The notes below the pieces were generated by a model. It was given only the letters and a program-made list of their open reading frames with translations. It was not told the DNA's origin and did not search any database. Position numbers and translations under genes: made by a program. A stretch of DNA of 64,000 nucleotides from Deinococcus cellulosilyticus NBRC 106333 = KACC 11606 (GTDB taxonomy: Bacteria; Deinococcota; Deinococci; Deinococcales; Deinococcaceae), in contig NZ_BJXB01000001.1 of the NCBI RefSeq assembly GCF_007990775.1, positions 434,001 through 498,000 on the forward strand, given 5' to 3'. This document shows positions 36,305 through 46,445 of the stretch, one piece after another. Positions within the stretch are counted from its first letter, which is position 1; each line of letters begins with the position of its first letter.

Positions 36305-36322
36305 CATGTGAAGGAAAAGCTT

Positions 36323-36931
36323 TCACCCGTTCAGGTGAGGAAGAGGTTCCAGATCATGAGTCAGGTCCCAGTGGGGGCTTTTCTGCACCAGTCTGGAAAG
36401 CTGCATCAGGTCATGCAGGATTTTCTGACCATGGGACCAGCTTCCCAGACCACTGTCTGCATTGATGTGCCCGAGTCCTTCCAGCAGCAGGTACTGGCTT
36501 CCCCAGGAAAGGGCAAGTTCTCTGGCTTTGTCTGCACTGCAGGTGGGATCGTTGGTGCTTGCCACCACGACACTCGGGAACGGCAGGGAGTTCCGGGGGA
36601 TGGGAGCAAAGTTCCTTAAGGGATGGGGTGCCCTGCGTCTTTCCACATCTGCCGGAGCCACCAGCAAGGCACCTGCAATGCGCGTCTCACGCACCCTGGC
36701 CCAGTGTGAGATGGTGATGCAACCCAGACTGTGCCCCACCAGAATCACAGGCTTTCTGGCCTGCTGCACGTGGGTTTCCAGGGCTTCCACCCAGTGCGAG
36801 CGCACTGGTTGTGCCCAGTTCCGCTGATGAACCCGTTTGAAGTGGGGGTTCTGCCGTTCCCAGAGGGTCTGCCAGTGGTGTTCACCACTGCCATTCCATC
36901 CGGGCAGGATCAGCACATCGAAATCCGTCAT
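36323..36931 (-). CDS. RBBP9/YdeN-like serine hydrolase
   Basis: 202 residues of the small alpha/beta hydrolase family: VLILPGWNGSGEHHWQTLW at the N terminus, nucleophile Ser in LVGHSLGCITISHW, acid in ASTNDPTC and His in GLGHINADSGLG. ATG 36931 follows AAGGAGGT by six bases. The natural substrate is unknown. Confidence 0.9.
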   Translation of the reverse strand: MTDFDVLILPGWNGSGEHHWQTLWERQNPHFKRVHQRNWAQPVRSHWVEALETHVQQARKPVILVGHSLGCITISHWARVRETRIAGALLVAPADVERRRAPHPLRNFAPIPRNSLPFPSVVVASTNDPTCSADKARELALSWGSQYLLLEGLGHINADSGLGSWSHGQKILHDLMQLSRLVQKSPHWDLTHDLEPLPHLNG

Positions 36932-36987
36932 GGGTGACCTCCTTGAAATTGAAAGGGAAATGGGTGCAGAGACGTTCAACGCAGTCT

Positions 36988-37971
36988 TCAGTCAAATACG
37001 GTGAGTTGTTCGGGTCTGAAATAAAGCTGGCTCTGGCTGTGCAGACCAAGTGCCCTGAAGTGGGTGCGTGGAAGTTCGACTTCCAGGGTGCTGCGGTCCA
37101 GCACGTCTTCCACTTCAAGTCTTGCAACAGAACCAATCAGATGCACATGCCGGATCAGGCCTTCACGGAAATCTGGACCCAGAGGTTCGGTGACCACCTC
37201 AAACTCGTGGGGCCGCACAAATCCTTTTTTGCCCTGGGCTGTGAAGGTGTTGGACCTGCCCAGAAAGTGGTAGACAAATGGGGTGGCAGGACGGTCATAC
37301 ACGGTTTCGGGGGTGCCCACCTGTTCGATGTTGCCCTCATTGAAGACCACCACCTGACTCGCCACTTCCAGGGCTTCCTGCTGGTCGTGGGTCACAAAGA
37401 CGCTGGTCACGTGGATTTCTTCATGGAGGTGCCTGAGCCAGGTTCTGAGTTCTTCCCTGACCTTGGCATCGAGCGCACCGAAAGGCTCATCAAGCAGCAG
37501 CACCCTGGGTTGAACGGCAAGTGCCCGGGCCAGGGCCACCCGTTGCCTCTGTCCTCCTGAAAGCTGTGCAGGGAAGCGGTCTGCGGCCCAGTCCAGCTGA
37601 ACCAGTTTCAGCAGTCGGTGCACTTCCTTCTTGATGGCGTGTGCGTCTGGACGCTCGCTGCGGGGTTTGACTTTCAGACCAAAGGCCACGTTCTCAAAGA
37701 CCGTCATGTGACGGAACAGGGCGTAATGCTGGAACACAAAACCCACTTCGCGGTCTCTGGGGTTGCGGTCTGTGGCGTCTTCGCCAGAGAGCAGGACCCT
37801 GCCAGAGTCAGGCTGCTCCAGACCTGCAATGATGCGCAGCAGGGTTGTTTTTCCGCTTCCAGAGGGTCCCAGCAGGGCGACCAGTTCGCCGCCAGGGATC
37901 TCCAGATGGACGTTGTTCAGCACCCTGGTGTTTCCAAAAGTTTTGCTGACATTCTGGATGTGAATGCTCAT
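36988..37971 (-). CDS. cysA: sulfate/thiosulfate ABC importer ATPase
   Basis: 327 residues from ATG 37971 ([13 protein letters not shown]). Walker [10 protein letters not shown], signature [16 protein letters not shown], Walker [10 protein letters not shown], then a C-terminal TOBE-like regulatory part. It powers uptake of sulfate with the two permeases upstream. The start overlaps the CysW stop (ATGA). The open frame further upstream is a shadow of CysW. Confidence 0.95.
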   Translation of the reverse strand: MSIHIQNVSKTFGNTRVLNNVHLEIPGGELVALLGPSGSGKTTLLRIIAGLEQPDSGRVLLSGEDATDRNPRDREVGFVFQHYALFRHMTVFENVAFGLKVKPRSERPDAHAIKKEVHRLLKLVQLDWAADRFPAQLSGGQRQRVALARALAVQPRVLLLDEPFGALDAKVREELRTWLRHLHEEIHVTSVFVTHDQQEALEVASQVVVFNEGNIEQVGTPETVYDRPATPFVYHFLGRSNTFTAQGKKGFVRPHEFEVVTEPLGPDFREGLIRHVHLIGSVARLEVEDVLDRSTLEVELPRTHFRALGLHSQSQLYFRPEQLTVFD

Positions 37972-38813
37972 TTTGCTCCCCCTCTGCCACTGTGGCTGCG
38001 GGCTTCGATGAAACTTTTCAGGATCAGGGTGATGAGTGCAAGGACAGTCAGGAGAGACGCCACCGCAAAGGCAGCACTGCTCTTGTACTCGTTGTAGAGG
38101 ATCTCCACATGCAGGGGCATGGTGTTGGTGAGGCCCCGGATGTGCCCGGACACCACCGACACGGCACCGAACTCGCCCATCGCACGGGCATTGCACATGA
38201 TCACCCCGTAAAGCAGTCCCCATTTGATGTTGGGGAGGGTGACGCGCCAGAAGGTCTGCCATCCGGTGGCCCCCAGAATGATTGAGGCTTCCTCCTCTTC
38301 AGTGCCCTGGGCCTGCATGACCGGAATCAGTTCTCTGGCGACAAAGGAGAAGGTCACGAAAGCTGTGGCCAGCACGATGCCAGGAACCGCAAAGATGATT
38401 TTGATGTCATGGTCGATGAGCCACGGACCAAACCACCCCTGCCGCCCGAACAGCAGCACGTAAATCAGCCCGGAAATCACTGGAGACACCGCCAGAGGCA
38501 GGTCAATCAGGGTGATCAGGAGGCCTTTGCCTCTGAACTGGTACTTGCTGATCAGCCATGCTGCTGTGATGCCGAAAAGGGTGTTCAGGGGGACCACAAT
38601 CAGCACGGTGAGCAGGGTCAGACGGATCGCTGCCAGGGCGTCTTTGTCGAGCAGAGACCCAATGTAAAGGGCCCATCCCTGTTTGAAAGCCTCATAGAAA
38701 ACGGCAACCAGCGGAAGGAGCAGAAAAAGTCCCAGAAAAGCAAATGTGACGATCATCAGGGACCACTTGACCCACACAGGGTCCTGCTGGGGTTTGAGGG
38801 AGGGAAGGCTCAC
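37968..38813 (-). CDS. cysW: sulfate ABC importer permease CysW
   Basis: 281 residues with six membrane helices and the EAA-type loop ([22 protein letters not shown]), and the CysW-typical [15 protein letters not shown]. It pairs with CysT. Both ends overlap the neighbours by a few bases. Confidence 0.95.
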   Translation of the reverse strand: MSLPSLKPQQDPVWVKWSLMIVTFAFLGLFLLLPLVAVFYEAFKQGWALYIGSLLDKDALAAIRLTLLTVLIVVPLNTLFGITAAWLISKYQFRGKGLLITLIDLPLAVSPVISGLIYVLLFGRQGWFGPWLIDHDIKIIFAVPGIVLATAFVTFSFVARELIPVMQAQGTEEEEASIILGATGWQTFWRVTLPNIKWGLLYGVIMCNARAMGEFGAVSVVSGHIRGLTNTMPLHVEILYNEYKSSAAFAVASLLTVLALITLILKSFIEARSHSGRGGAK

Positions 38814-39670
38814 AGGGCACCCAATCTTTTTGCAGCTCTGGCCTGCAGGATGTTGCTGACCAGCAGGAGCACAAAGGAAACCACCAACATCACGGTGGCA
38901 ATCGCGGTTGCACCCGTGTAGTCGTACTGCTCCAGCTTCGAAACAATCAGCAGGGGGATGATCTCGGTCTGCATGGGCATGTTCCCGGAGATGAAGATCA
39001 CCGAGCCATATTCACCAACAGTGCGGGCAAAAGCCAGCGTAAATCCGGTCAGCACTGCAGGCAGGATCTCGGGCAGGATCACCCGGAAAAACACCTGACC
39101 TCTGGAGGCCCCGAGGCTCTCTGCTGCTTCTTCGGTGTCCTTGCTGAGGGCTTCGAGCACGGGTTGCACACTGCGCACCACAAAGGGAAGGCCAATGAAA
39201 GTCAGTGCGATGATGATGCCAGGCTGGCTGTAGGCGGCTTTGATTTCCAGGGGCACCAGCAGCTGTCCGACCCATCCATTGGGGGCCAGCAGTGAAGTCA
39301 GGGTGATCCCTGCAACGGCGGTGGGAAGGGCGAAGGGCAGATCAATGAAGGCATCCACCAGCTTTTTGAAGGGAAACTGGTAGCGGACCAGCACCCAGGC
39401 GGTGATCAGGCCAAACACGATGTTGATCAGTGAAGCAATCAGGGCACTGCTGAAGGTCACCCGGAAAGAGGCCAGCACACGGGGGGCAAGCACCACCTCC
39501 CAGAACTGCGACCAGCTGAGGGTGGCGGTTTTGATGAAAAGTCCCCCGAGGGGGACCAGGACGATCAGCAACAGGTAGAAGAGGGTGAAAAACAGGGTGA
39601 AATGGAACCCGGGAATCACCCGACGGCCTTTTGCTTTTGCATTTTTTGGAGAGGTGAGGGCGGTCATCAT
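38810..39670 (-). CDS. cysT: sulfate ABC importer permease CysT
   Basis: 286 residues with six membrane helices, [20 protein letters not shown] loop and the family stretch [16 protein letters not shown]. It forms the transport channel with CysW. Six bases separate it from the binding-protein gene upstream. Confidence 0.95.
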   Translation of the reverse strand: MMTALTSPKNAKAKGRRVIPGFHFTLFFTLFYLLLIVLVPLGGLFIKTATLSWSQFWEVVLAPRVLASFRVTFSSALIASLINIVFGLITAWVLVRYQFPFKKLVDAFIDLPFALPTAVAGITLTSLLAPNGWVGQLLVPLEIKAAYSQPGIIIALTFIGLPFVVRSVQPVLEALSKDTEEAAESLGASRGQVFFRVILPEILPAVLTGFTLAFARTVGEYGSVIFISGNMPMQTEIIPLLIVSKLEQYDYTGATAIATVMLVVSFVLLLVSNILQARAAKRLGAL

Positions 39671-39676
39671 GGCCGA

Positions 39677-40663
39677 TCACTTCTGGTAGATCTGGTCGAA
39701 CACGCCACCGTCGGTGAAGAACTTCTTCTGGGCTTCACGCCAGGTGCCAAAGGTGCTCTGCAGGGTGAAGAGTTTCACCTTGGGGAACTGTGCAGTGTAT
39801 TTGGCAGCAATGGATTTGCTTCTGGGGCGGTAGTAGTTCTTGGCTGCAATTTCCTGACCTTCGGAGGAGTAAAGGAAATTCAGGTAGGCTCTGGCCAGTT
39901 TTTCGGTGCCGTGCTTCTGGACGTTCTTGTCCACCCAGGTCACAGGGGGCTCGGCCAGGATGCTGATGGAGGGGGCCACAATCTGGAATTTGCCTTCTCC
40001 AAGCTGTTTGGTGGCCAGCAGGGCTTCGTTTTCCCAGGCGATCAGGACGTCACCGATGCCACGTTCCACGAAGGTGGTGGTGCTGCCACGGGCACCAGAA
40101 TCCAGCACAGGCACGTTCTTGTAGATTTTCTGCACGAAGTCTTTGGCTCTGGCTTCGGTTTTGTATTTCTTTAGTGCGTAGCCCCAGGCTCCCAGGAAGT
40201 TCCAGCGTGCACCACCAGAGGTTTTGGGGTTGGGGGTGATGACCTGCACACCATTGCGGGCCAGATCGTCCCAGTCTTTGATGTTCTTGGGGTTGCCCTT
40301 GCGCACCAGGAACACAATGGTGGAGGTGTAGGGAGAGCTGTTGTAGGCCAGTCTGGACTGCCAGTTTTCGGGCAGCAGTTTGGCATTGTCGGCAATGGAG
40401 TCGATGTCGTAAGAGAGGGCCAGGGTGACCACATCGGCTTCCAGACCATCAATCACGGATCTGGCCTGTGCTCCACTGCCTCCGTGGGACTGGTTGAGGG
40501 TCAGGTCCTGTCCGGTCTGGGCTTTCCATTTTTTGGCGAATGCAGCATTGACTTCCTGATACAGCTCGCGGGTGGGGTCATAAGACACGTTGAGCAGGGT
40601 GTTGCTGGCTGCAAGGGCGCTGGAGCTGATCAGAAGGGTCAGAAGAGCGGTGGTTTTTTGCAT
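39677..40663 (-). CDS. sbp: sulfate-binding protein
   Basis: 328 residues from ATG 40663, after GGAAGGAC. A signal peptide ends at SSALA, then [18 protein letters not shown] and [25 protein letters not shown], the ligand-binding signature of Sbp/CysP. It captures sulfate outside the inner membrane. First gene of the operon; a consensus promoter lies about 100 bases upstream. Confidence 0.95.
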   Translation of the reverse strand: MQKTTALLTLLISSSALAASNTLLNVSYDPTRELYQEVNAAFAKKWKAQTGQDLTLNQSHGGSGAQARSVIDGLEADVVTLALSYDIDSIADNAKLLPENWQSRLAYNSSPYTSTIVFLVRKGNPKNIKDWDDLARNGVQVITPNPKTSGGARWNFLGAWGYALKKYKTEARAKDFVQKIYKNVPVLDSGARGSTTTFVERGIGDVLIAWENEALLATKQLGEGKFQIVAPSISILAEPPVTWVDKNVQKHGTEKLARAYLNFLYSSEGQEIAAKNYYRPRSKSIAAKYTAQFPKVKLFTLQSTFGTWREAQKKFFTDGGVFDQIYQK

Positions 40664-40759
40664 GGGTCGTCCTTCCACATGGGGTGCATGTGTTTGCTGA
40701 ATTTGGTTTGTGGGACAGAGTTTGATCGCCCAGAAGTGGTCATCTCCTGAGATGGATGA

Positions 40760-40788
40760 ATCTTAGACAAGATTACTAATTTTGTCAA
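40760..40788 (-). promoter_or_regulatory. promoter of the sulfate operon
   Basis: On the minus strand TTGACA (40788-40783), a 17-base spacer and TAAGAT (40765-40760). Confidence 0.85.
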
Positions 40789-40929
40789 CTATTCGATTCG
40801 GGTGTTTTCTATACCGTTCTGCTAAAAGTTGTCCAAGTTGGCCTCTCTGCTTGTTTAAACTTACACTTTTTGATTTTTCATCTCTGGTAGGGCAAAATGT
40901 CCCAACATCACCTGGGGAAATCCCTATAA

Positions 40930-40958
40930 TTGACAAAATTTATCAACTACTTTACACT
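40930..40958 (+). promoter_or_regulatory. promoter of the small gene at 41071
   Basis: TTGACA (40930-40935), 17 bases, TACACT (40953-40958). The roughly 105-base leader holds two small stems (GCTCG/CGAGC near 40968-40981 and CACCTG/CAGGTG near 41019-41034). The rest of 40664-41070 has no other gene. Confidence 0.75.
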
Positions 40959-41070
40959 GGTTTCAGTGCTCGAAAGCGAGCCTCTGTGATCTTCTCAAGC
41001 ATCCCAAACCTCAAATCACACCTGACCCCAGGTGCAACCTTCAATGCTGTCTCCACGTAAGGAGGACTGT

Positions 41071-41274
41071 ATGGCATCATTTCTTAAACTTTCTGTCCGC
41101 TGGGTTCCCGGCACAAGCAACAAACTCATTCTGCAAACCCCCAGGGGGGAATTCCAGATCAGCCTGGAGCGTTTTGAACAGGTGCTTGGTCGCAGGGCAA
41201 CGTTTGACCTCTACCTGATCGGCAAAACCACCCTGGAGCTTCCAGAGAAGAGCTTCCTCGGTCTGGTTGCCTGA
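41071..41274 (+). CDS. small hypothetical protein
   Basis: 67 residues, basic, beta-predicted (LKLSVRWVPGTSNKLILQTP), without a recognised domain. ATG 41071 follows a strong GGAGG. Promoter at 40930-40958 and terminator at 41291-41320 make this a complete monocistronic gene, so it is probably real. Confidence 0.7.
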   Translation: MASFLKLSVRWVPGTSNKLILQTPRGEFQISLERFEQVLGRRATFDLYLIGKTTLELPEKSFLGLVA

Positions 41275-41290
41275 TCCCTGAAAAACAGAA

Positions 41291-41320
41291 TCCCCTGACT
41301 GCAGAGGTCAGGGGATTTTT
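41291..41320 (+). terminator. intrinsic terminator
   Basis: TCCCCTGAC and GTCAGGGGA pair around a seven-base loop, then TTTTT. On the minus strand TTCTGTTTTT follows, so it may also serve the convergent hydrolase gene. Confidence 0.92.
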
Positions 41321-41334
41321 GTTGTTCTGAAATC

Positions 41335-42255
41335 CTAGAGGATGCGGAACTCCATCAGGTCCCGACCCAGTGTGATCGGTCCAGAATAGATTTCGCCCAT
41401 GCCTGCCAGATAAGAGGCCTCGGCCTCTGGGGTTCTCTTTGGAGCAGGAATGTGATGGGTCAGCACCAGATGCTTCACCTGGGCTCTCGCAGCAATCTCT
41501 GCTGCCTCCAGTGTGGTGGTGTGGTATTTGGCCGGATTGGTCACCTGAATGGCAAGTTCAGGGTTCTGCTCTGCAATCTGGTCCAGCCAGGTCTTGTTGT
41601 ACGCATCGTGCACCAGCAGGTCAGCATTCTGGCTGTGAAGGACCGTGTTCTCCACTGGACGGGTGTCTCCCGAGATCACCACAGACCTGCCTTTGTACTC
41701 AAATTTCATGCCAATGCAGGGCTTCACCGGACGGTGGTCCACCTCGAAAGCGGTGACCTTCACCCCATCCTGATCGTAAAGCACTCCATTGTCATGCTCG
41801 GTGAACTCGATCAGGGCACCGTCGGTGTCGGACTTGTTGTAACTCAGGCGCAGGCTGATGTCATAAGAGAGAGCATCATGGTACTTCTGGATGATCTCGC
41901 GGGTGTTGGTGGGACCATACACCTTCATGGCGTTCTTGCGGCCATCGATGATCCCCACATGGGTCCTCCAGCTGCTGATGAACAGATCAATGAACCCCCC
42001 GTTGTGGTCGTAATGGTGGTGGGTGAAAAACACATGCTCAATGCGCTGGGGCATGATGCCACTTTCGATCAGCTGCCGCACCACCTCACCGCCGGAATCC
42101 ACCAGAAAGACCTTGCCTGCCACAATCACGGCAACAGAAGGCTTGGCGGCTCCTCTGTAGGCACGGGGGGTGCCCGTTCCAAGCAGGACCACAGAGAATT
42201 CCTCAGGATCGATGGGGCGGATGAAGTTCGGCTCGATGTATTCCTGATGATCCAT
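41335..42255 (-). CDS. metallo-beta-lactamase-fold hydrolase
   Basis: 306 residues with the metal-binding signature THHHYDHNGG, the later SGDTRP and LVLTHHIP motifs, and N-terminal VVLLGTGTPRAYRG, like the RNase Z/arylsulfatase-type branch. Substrate unknown. The start at 42255 is chosen because TATGAT (42268-42263) is seven bases upstream, indicating a leaderless mRNA; ATG 42267 lies inside this box. It is the last host gene before the prophage. Confidence 0.88.
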   Translation of the reverse strand: MDHQEYIEPNFIRPIDPEEFSVVLLGTGTPRAYRGAAKPSVAVIVAGKVFLVDSGGEVVRQLIESGIMPQRIEHVFFTHHHYDHNGGFIDLFISSWRTHVGIIDGRKNAMKVYGPTNTREIIQKYHDALSYDISLRLSYNKSDTDGALIEFTEHDNGVLYDQDGVKVTAFEVDHRPVKPCIGMKFEYKGRSVVISGDTRPVENTVLHSQNADLLVHDAYNKTWLDQIAEQNPELAIQVTNPAKYHTTTLEAAEIAARAQVKHLVLTHHIPAPKRTPEAEASYLAGMGEIYSGPITLGRDLMEFRIL

Positions 42256-42352
42256 GTCAACAATCATACAGGACTGGATTTGGGGTGGGTGGGAGGTGTC
42301 AGGACAGTGTTGTGTATCTTTAGTTCCCACACACATAAATCAAGTTCAGTTC

Positions 42353-42443
42353 GAAGTGTAAAAAGTGGAATTTCGAGAAAACAACCGGAATGCGTGGCAG
42401 GCGAACGCGTCTAGGACGCAACCAGCATTCCGGTGAAGTGTAA
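42353..42443. repeat. prophage left-end repeats and inverted repeat
   Basis: GAAGTGTAA occurs at 42353-42361 and 42435-42443, 82 bases apart, as expected for transposase-binding sites at a Mu-type end. Between them CCGGAATGC (42385-42393) pairs with GCATTCCGG (42425-42433) around an inner GCGTC/GACGC stem. Read on the minus strand TTGTTTTCT follows, so the stem may also end the repressor transcript. Confidence 0.55.
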
Positions 42444-42496
42444 TCAGGCGTGATCCAGTGCAAGTTTTCGGTGTCTCATTTTATTTTTCGATGAAT

Positions 42497-43189
42497 TCAA
42501 TCCACTGCTGAGATGACTCTGACCACTCTACCCACGATCTGGGCGATTCGGTCTGGACTGATGATGGTCATGCCGGGTTCGGTGAATTCCGGGTTGGTGC
42601 TGACCAGGAAGGTGTCTCGCAGTTTTTTGCATACGTAGCCATCATCTTCGATCCTGGCGACTACGACACTGCCATTTGTCCCAAGGTCGTTTCGGTTGAC
42701 CAGCACGATGTCTCCATCAAAGATGGGTCTTCTGCCGCCTTCCATGCTGTTGCCCTGGACCAGGAAGCCGATGAGGTCCTTGCCCTGTGCAAATTCGGCT
42801 TCGACATAGACAGTCTGGTCGGTGGGGCTGCTTTGCAGGGGTCCGGCTCCCACGCGGCCAGGGATGTAAACAGGAACTTTTCTGACCTGATCTGAGAAGG
42901 CTGTTCCGGCACCTAGCGCGTCGGGTTCCAGGATGTAGAGGAGTTCGTGGAGTGGGGCGCGAACGGCATCTGAGAACGCTTTAAGGAAGTCCAGGCTGGG
43001 TTTGACCAGCACCCCTGTTGCGGTGGCCCTGCCTCTGAGGAGGGTGTACAGGGTGGGACGTGCCAGGCCGTGGTGAGCAGCCCACTCTTTCACGGTGGGG
43101 ATGTTGTCTCGTCTCATGGCGTTGACCACGTAGGCTGTGAGGGGTCCCCTCAGATCTTTGAGCTGTTCGCGTTCAGCAGTTGTCTTCAT
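42497..43189 (-). CDS. phage repressor (XRE-type HTH plus S24 LexA-like peptidase)
   Basis: 230 residues: N-terminal helix-turn-helix (TVKEWAAHHGLARPTLYTLL), then a LexA/CI-like autocleavage domain with Ser148 in QGNSMEGG and Lys188/189 in YVCKKL. It should hold the prophage silent and be inactivated by RecA-stimulated cleavage, unlike the c repressor of Mu itself. It faces the Ner-like gene across a shared operator region. Confidence 0.9.
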   Translation of the reverse strand: MKTTAEREQLKDLRGPLTAYVVNAMRRDNIPTVKEWAAHHGLARPTLYTLLRGRATATGVLVKPSLDFLKAFSDAVRAPLHELLYILEPDALGAGTAFSDQVRKVPVYIPGRVGAGPLQSSPTDQTVYVEAEFAQGKDLIGFLVQGNSMEGGRRPIFDGDIVLVNRNDLGTNGSVVVARIEDDGYVCKKLRDTFLVSTNPEFTEPGMTIISPDRIAQIVGRVVRVISAVD

Positions 43190-43225
43190 ATATAGCCTCC
43201 AGTGGCTCTGATGCGTAAATTCTAC

Positions 43226-43271
43226 TTGACGTGTCTACACTTGTAGCATTAAAATTATACGTATGTAGACA
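43226..43271. promoter_or_regulatory. early promoter and operator region
   Basis: On the plus strand TTGACG (43226-43231), 18 bases, TAAAAT (43250-43255). The half-site TGTCTACA occurs at 43232-43239 and inverted (TGTAGACA) at 43264-43271, with a dyad CTACA-CT-TGTAG at 43235-43246. These probably bind the S24 repressor or the Ner-like protein. A third TGTCTACA is at 48732. Confidence 0.7.
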
Positions 43272-43286
43272 AGGAGGTGATGTGAC

Positions 43287-43520
43287 GTGCAACTGGGAGA
43301 TCGGATACAAAGAAAGTTGGATGAGCTGGGCTGGTCAGCGGTCACGTTGGCCGAGAGGAGCGGTTTATCTCGTGCCACTGTGTATGCATTGCTCGGCAAC
43401 ACACGCGGAAAACGGATCAGTCTGGAGACTGCAACCAAGCTGAAAGAAGCTCTGGGTGCAAATTTTTTTGAGGACGGATGTCTACAAAAGGATACAGGGG
43501 AATTGATTTCTAATGCCTAG
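43287..43520 (+). CDS. Ner/Cro-like small HTH regulator
   Basis: 77 residues; nearly all is an XRE helix-turn-helix (IQRKLDELGWSAVTLAERSGLSRATVYALLGN). GTG 43287 follows AAGGAGGTGA by six bases. As the first rightward gene it should act like Mu Ner or Cro, damping the early promoter and repressor transcription. It overlaps the transposase start by eight bases. Confidence 0.85.
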   Translation: MQLGDRIQRKLDELGWSAVTLAERSGLSRATVYALLGNTRGKRISLETATKLKEALGANFFEDGCLQKDTGELISNA

Positions 43521-45693
43521 GTTCTCGGAGAAGCGCAAAAAACACCTTTTCACCTTGAAAGAATGCGCTGTCATGGCAGGGCGTCCTGAACCCACCATCA
43601 AAAACTGGATCAAAAAAGCCCGTGCTGCAGGAACCATTTACGAAGAAACAGCGATGGTCCCGAACGGTCACGGTGCCAGTAAAGTGGTGTTCTTTGACCC
43701 GGCCACCCTGGGCATCAAAGTCCCCTCCAGTTCTGCAGTGGATCAAAAATCAGGTGATCCGGTGCAGAAGAGCAGTGGATCACTGCAGAAGATCACCCGT
43801 GCTGCAGTTGATCATCTGCAAAATCCAGGCAGTGAGACGGCAAATTCTGGAGATGTCCAGCTTGGGGTGGGGTTTAGCACTGGATCATCCGAAATGATCC
43901 TCCGCAACCAGCCAGGGCAGCAGATCCAGATGAAAGACCTGGACATTGATGCCCATGTTGAGTACATCTATGTGACCCTGCAGCCCATCCTTCGAGAGCA
44001 GGACAAGCACGTCCGCCGTCGTCTGATCCTGAAACTGGCTGATGACCTGAGGGTGTCTGATCGCACTGTATATAACTGGGTGAAACTTCTTGAAGAATCC
44101 CAGAATGACATTGCTGCCATTGCCCGACAGAAGCGCAAGGACAAGGGTTACCAGCGGGTCATTGATGATCAGAAACGCTATGAGCTGCAAAACGTGTTCA
44201 TCTCGAACACCGTGCACACCAGTGTCAGGACCATCTACAAAAACCTGCTGATGTTTGCTCCTGACCTTCTGGAGTATTCCACCAAAGGTGGAAAAACCAA
44301 AGTCATGAGCCTGCCTACCCTCATGCGGATCAAAAAGGAAATGCTGGATGATCCGATGCTCCGGCTGCTGTTCATGGATGCCACAGCACAGGATGAATAC
44401 CTCAGGACCTACAACGGACGTGTGACCACCTTCAGCAGCAACCAGCTCTGGGAAATGGACATGACCCGCTGTGACATCCTGCTGTTCGACCCTGCAACCG
44501 GGAAGACGTTCCGGCCACGGGTCCACGCGATCATTGATGTTCATTCTGGCTGCATTGTCGGTCTGGACTTCTCTGAGTTGGAAGACTCTGACGCAACGAT
44601 GGCCGCTCTGGTCCGTGGGCTGACCCAGAAATCTGACCCTGCGTACCCGTGGGGCACACCATCTGTTCTGTACTGTGACAACGGCAAGATCTACACCAGT
44701 GAGCGCCTGGCCCAGCTTTGCAGGTATGTGGGCGTCAAGATTGTGCACTCCAGAGCGTATGTGAGCCACACCCGTGGAGCCATTGAACGCTGGTTCGGTA
44801 TTCTGCATGACTTTGAAACCACCCTGCCCGGTTACGTCGGTCCTGATGCTGTGGAACGGGACAATGAAGAACTTGAGAAGCTGACTGAGGCATCCAGAGA
44901 GTGGGTGAGCACCGGGAAAGATCCAGGGTACGGAAACCGCCTGATGACCTTTCTGGAGTATAAAAACCGGGTTCTGGCGTGGCTGATCGGCTTTTACCAC
45001 AAGCAGCCGGTTCGTGGGGTGCCCCGCGATCAGCTGTTCATGCAAGAAGCAGCCCCTAAGTCCTTCAGGAAGTACAACGACCTGGAATTGCTGATTGCCA
45101 GTGGTTACCACACCGAACGCACGGTGACCCCAGATGGTGGGGTGCAACTGGACAACATTCTCTACAAGATCCCGGATGGGTCCCTGGCCCCGTACCGTGC
45201 GGTTGCCATCGGCACACGCCCGAAATACCAGAGCAGCAGGGCACTGGCAGGGTTCAACGGCATGCGGGTGACCATCGTGGAAAACCGCTATTACCTGGGT
45301 GACGACCAGATTGCCATTGTGAACCGCCAGAAGTCCGGCCACTTCGAGCTGATCGGCTTTGCTGTCCCAGCCCCCATGATCGCAGATTCTGCAGAGTCCC
45401 GTGAACTCAGGAAAGCGCAGAAACGTCAGTTGAAAGCCACGCTGGAACAGGCTCAGCAGCAGAAAGCTGCACGGGCACGTTCTGAATTCGTGGTGAGCAA
45501 CCTGCAGGTCAGTGCCCTGAACATGCAGGATCAAGTTACCGATACCCTCCCAGCCCCGAAAGCTCAAGAGGTGCAGATTGACGTGATCGCCCCCAAAGAG
45601 CTTCCGGCCACGGACCCCATTCTGGCCCGTCTGAGAGGGAGCCGTCCCCAGAGCCTTGCTGACCTCAAGCGCGAACTTGAGGAGGAGCGTTGA
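43513..45693 (+). CDS. MuA-like DDE transposase
   Basis: 726 residues. N-terminal HTH (LFTLKECAVMAGRPEPTIKNWI), a second HTH near 175-205, then an rve integrase core with Asp316 (WEMDMTRCD), Asp389 (YCDNGKIY) and Glu425 (GAIERWFG), so a D-D-35-E spacing, and a Mu-type C-terminal beta barrel (near 540-620). It carries out insertion and replicative transposition. The 35-residue spacing is also that of TniA/TnsB relatives, but the phage genes that follow mark it as Mu-like. Confidence 0.95.
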   Translation: MPRFSEKRKKHLFTLKECAVMAGRPEPTIKNWIKKARAAGTIYEETAMVPNGHGASKVVFFDPATLGIKVPSSSAVDQKSGDPVQKSSGSLQKITRAAVDHLQNPGSETANSGDVQLGVGFSTGSSEMILRNQPGQQIQMKDLDIDAHVEYIYVTLQPILREQDKHVRRRLILKLADDLRVSDRTVYNWVKLLEESQNDIAAIARQKRKDKGYQRVIDDQKRYELQNVFISNTVHTSVRTIYKNLLMFAPDLLEYSTKGGKTKVMSLPTLMRIKKEMLDDPMLRLLFMDATAQDEYLRTYNGRVTTFSSNQLWEMDMTRCDILLFDPATGKTFRPRVHAIIDVHSGCIVGLDFSELEDSDATMAALVRGLTQKSDPAYPWGTPSVLYCDNGKIYTSERLAQLCRYVGVKIVHSRAYVSHTRGAIERWFGILHDFETTLPGYVGPDAVERDNEELEKLTEASREWVSTGKDPGYGNRLMTFLEYKNRVLAWLIGFYHKQPVRGVPRDQLFMQEAAPKSFRKYNDLELLIASGYHTERTVTPDGGVQLDNILYKIPDGSLAPYRAVAIGTRPKYQSSRALAGFNGMRVTIVENRYYLGDDQIAIVNRQKSGHFELIGFAVPAPMIADSAESRELRKAQKRQLKATLEQAQQQKAARARSEFVVSNLQVSALNMQDQVTDTLPAPKAQEVQIDVIAPKELPATDPILARLRGSRPQSLADLKRELEEER

Positions 45694-46445
45694 TGATGAA
45701 AATGTCCCTGGAAACCCTCGACAACGTGCATGAGTTCCTGAAAACCCGTGCCGTTGCCACCAGTTTACCTGCTGGATTCAAACAAACCAGCAATTTCGTG
45801 GCAATCGCCCGTGCCATTGCCAAGGCAGAGAAGATGCAGGCACCCCTGGCCCTGATCAGTGGATCGCACGGGGTGGGGAAGACCACCACCCTCCGCTGGT
45901 ACTCGGAAAACTGGTCTGCCCTGATGTTCGAACTGGAGCCCAAAACCCAGCCGAAAGACATCCTGAGACGCATTTCCAGCCTGCTGAGCATCAACGCAGG
46001 ACAGGGCTACCGCATGCAGACCAGCGTGCTGATCGACCAGCTGAAGGACAACCCCAGAATCATCATTCTGGACGAAGCCCAGCGTGCCGATTATGACAGC
46101 CTGGACCTGCTGAAATACCTTGCAGACTCCTCAGGCAGCACCTTTATATTGTCTGCTTCTCCCAGCATGGGCGAACGCATCAAGAAATGGCCGGACATCG
46201 ACAGCCGTGTCTGGATCAAAAAGCGGGTGAACCCCATGGATGCCCAGGAACTGGTGGACCTGTACCTGGAAGACGGATGGCTGAAGGAAACCCTGCTGGA
46301 AATCCACAAGTGCACTGGAGGGGTGCACCGTGAAATCACTGCCCTGTTCCGCAACTGCGACCAGCTGCTGAACGGCACAGACCTCACCTACTCCAACCTG
46401 CTTCCAGCACACATTCGCGCCATCGTGAACGAGGAGATGTCATGA
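45693..46445 (+). CDS. MuB-like AAA ATPase, transposition target protein
   Basis: 250 residues with Walker A GSHGVGKTT and Walker B RIIILDEAQ, as in MuB and TniB/TnsC. It binds target DNA and activates the transposase. ATG 45693 (TGATG overlap with the transposase stop) follows GGAGGAG; the TTG at 45690 and ATG 45696 are alternatives. The stop overlaps the next start. Confidence 0.93.
   Translation: MMKMSLETLDNVHEFLKTRAVATSLPAGFKQTSNFVAIARAIAKAEKMQAPLALISGSHGVGKTTTLRWYSENWSALMFELEPKTQPKDILRRISSLLSINAGQGYRMQTSVLIDQLKDNPRIIILDEAQRADYDSLDLLKYLADSSGSTFILSASPSMGERIKKWPDIDSRVWIKKRVNPMDAQELVDLYLEDGWLKETLLEIHKCTGGVHREITALFRNCDQLLNGTDLTYSNLLPAHIRAIVNEEMS

Noticed and set aside
43885..45567. 560-codon open frame antisense to the transposase
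   Set aside because: Shadow of the MuA-like coding strand; composition not protein-like.
43513..46445. Tn7- or Tn5053-like transposon (TniA/TniB)
   Set aside because: The D-D-35-E spacing is compatible, but the repressor/Ner pair and the gp27-gp30 and gpI packaging and head genes that follow show a Mu-like phage.
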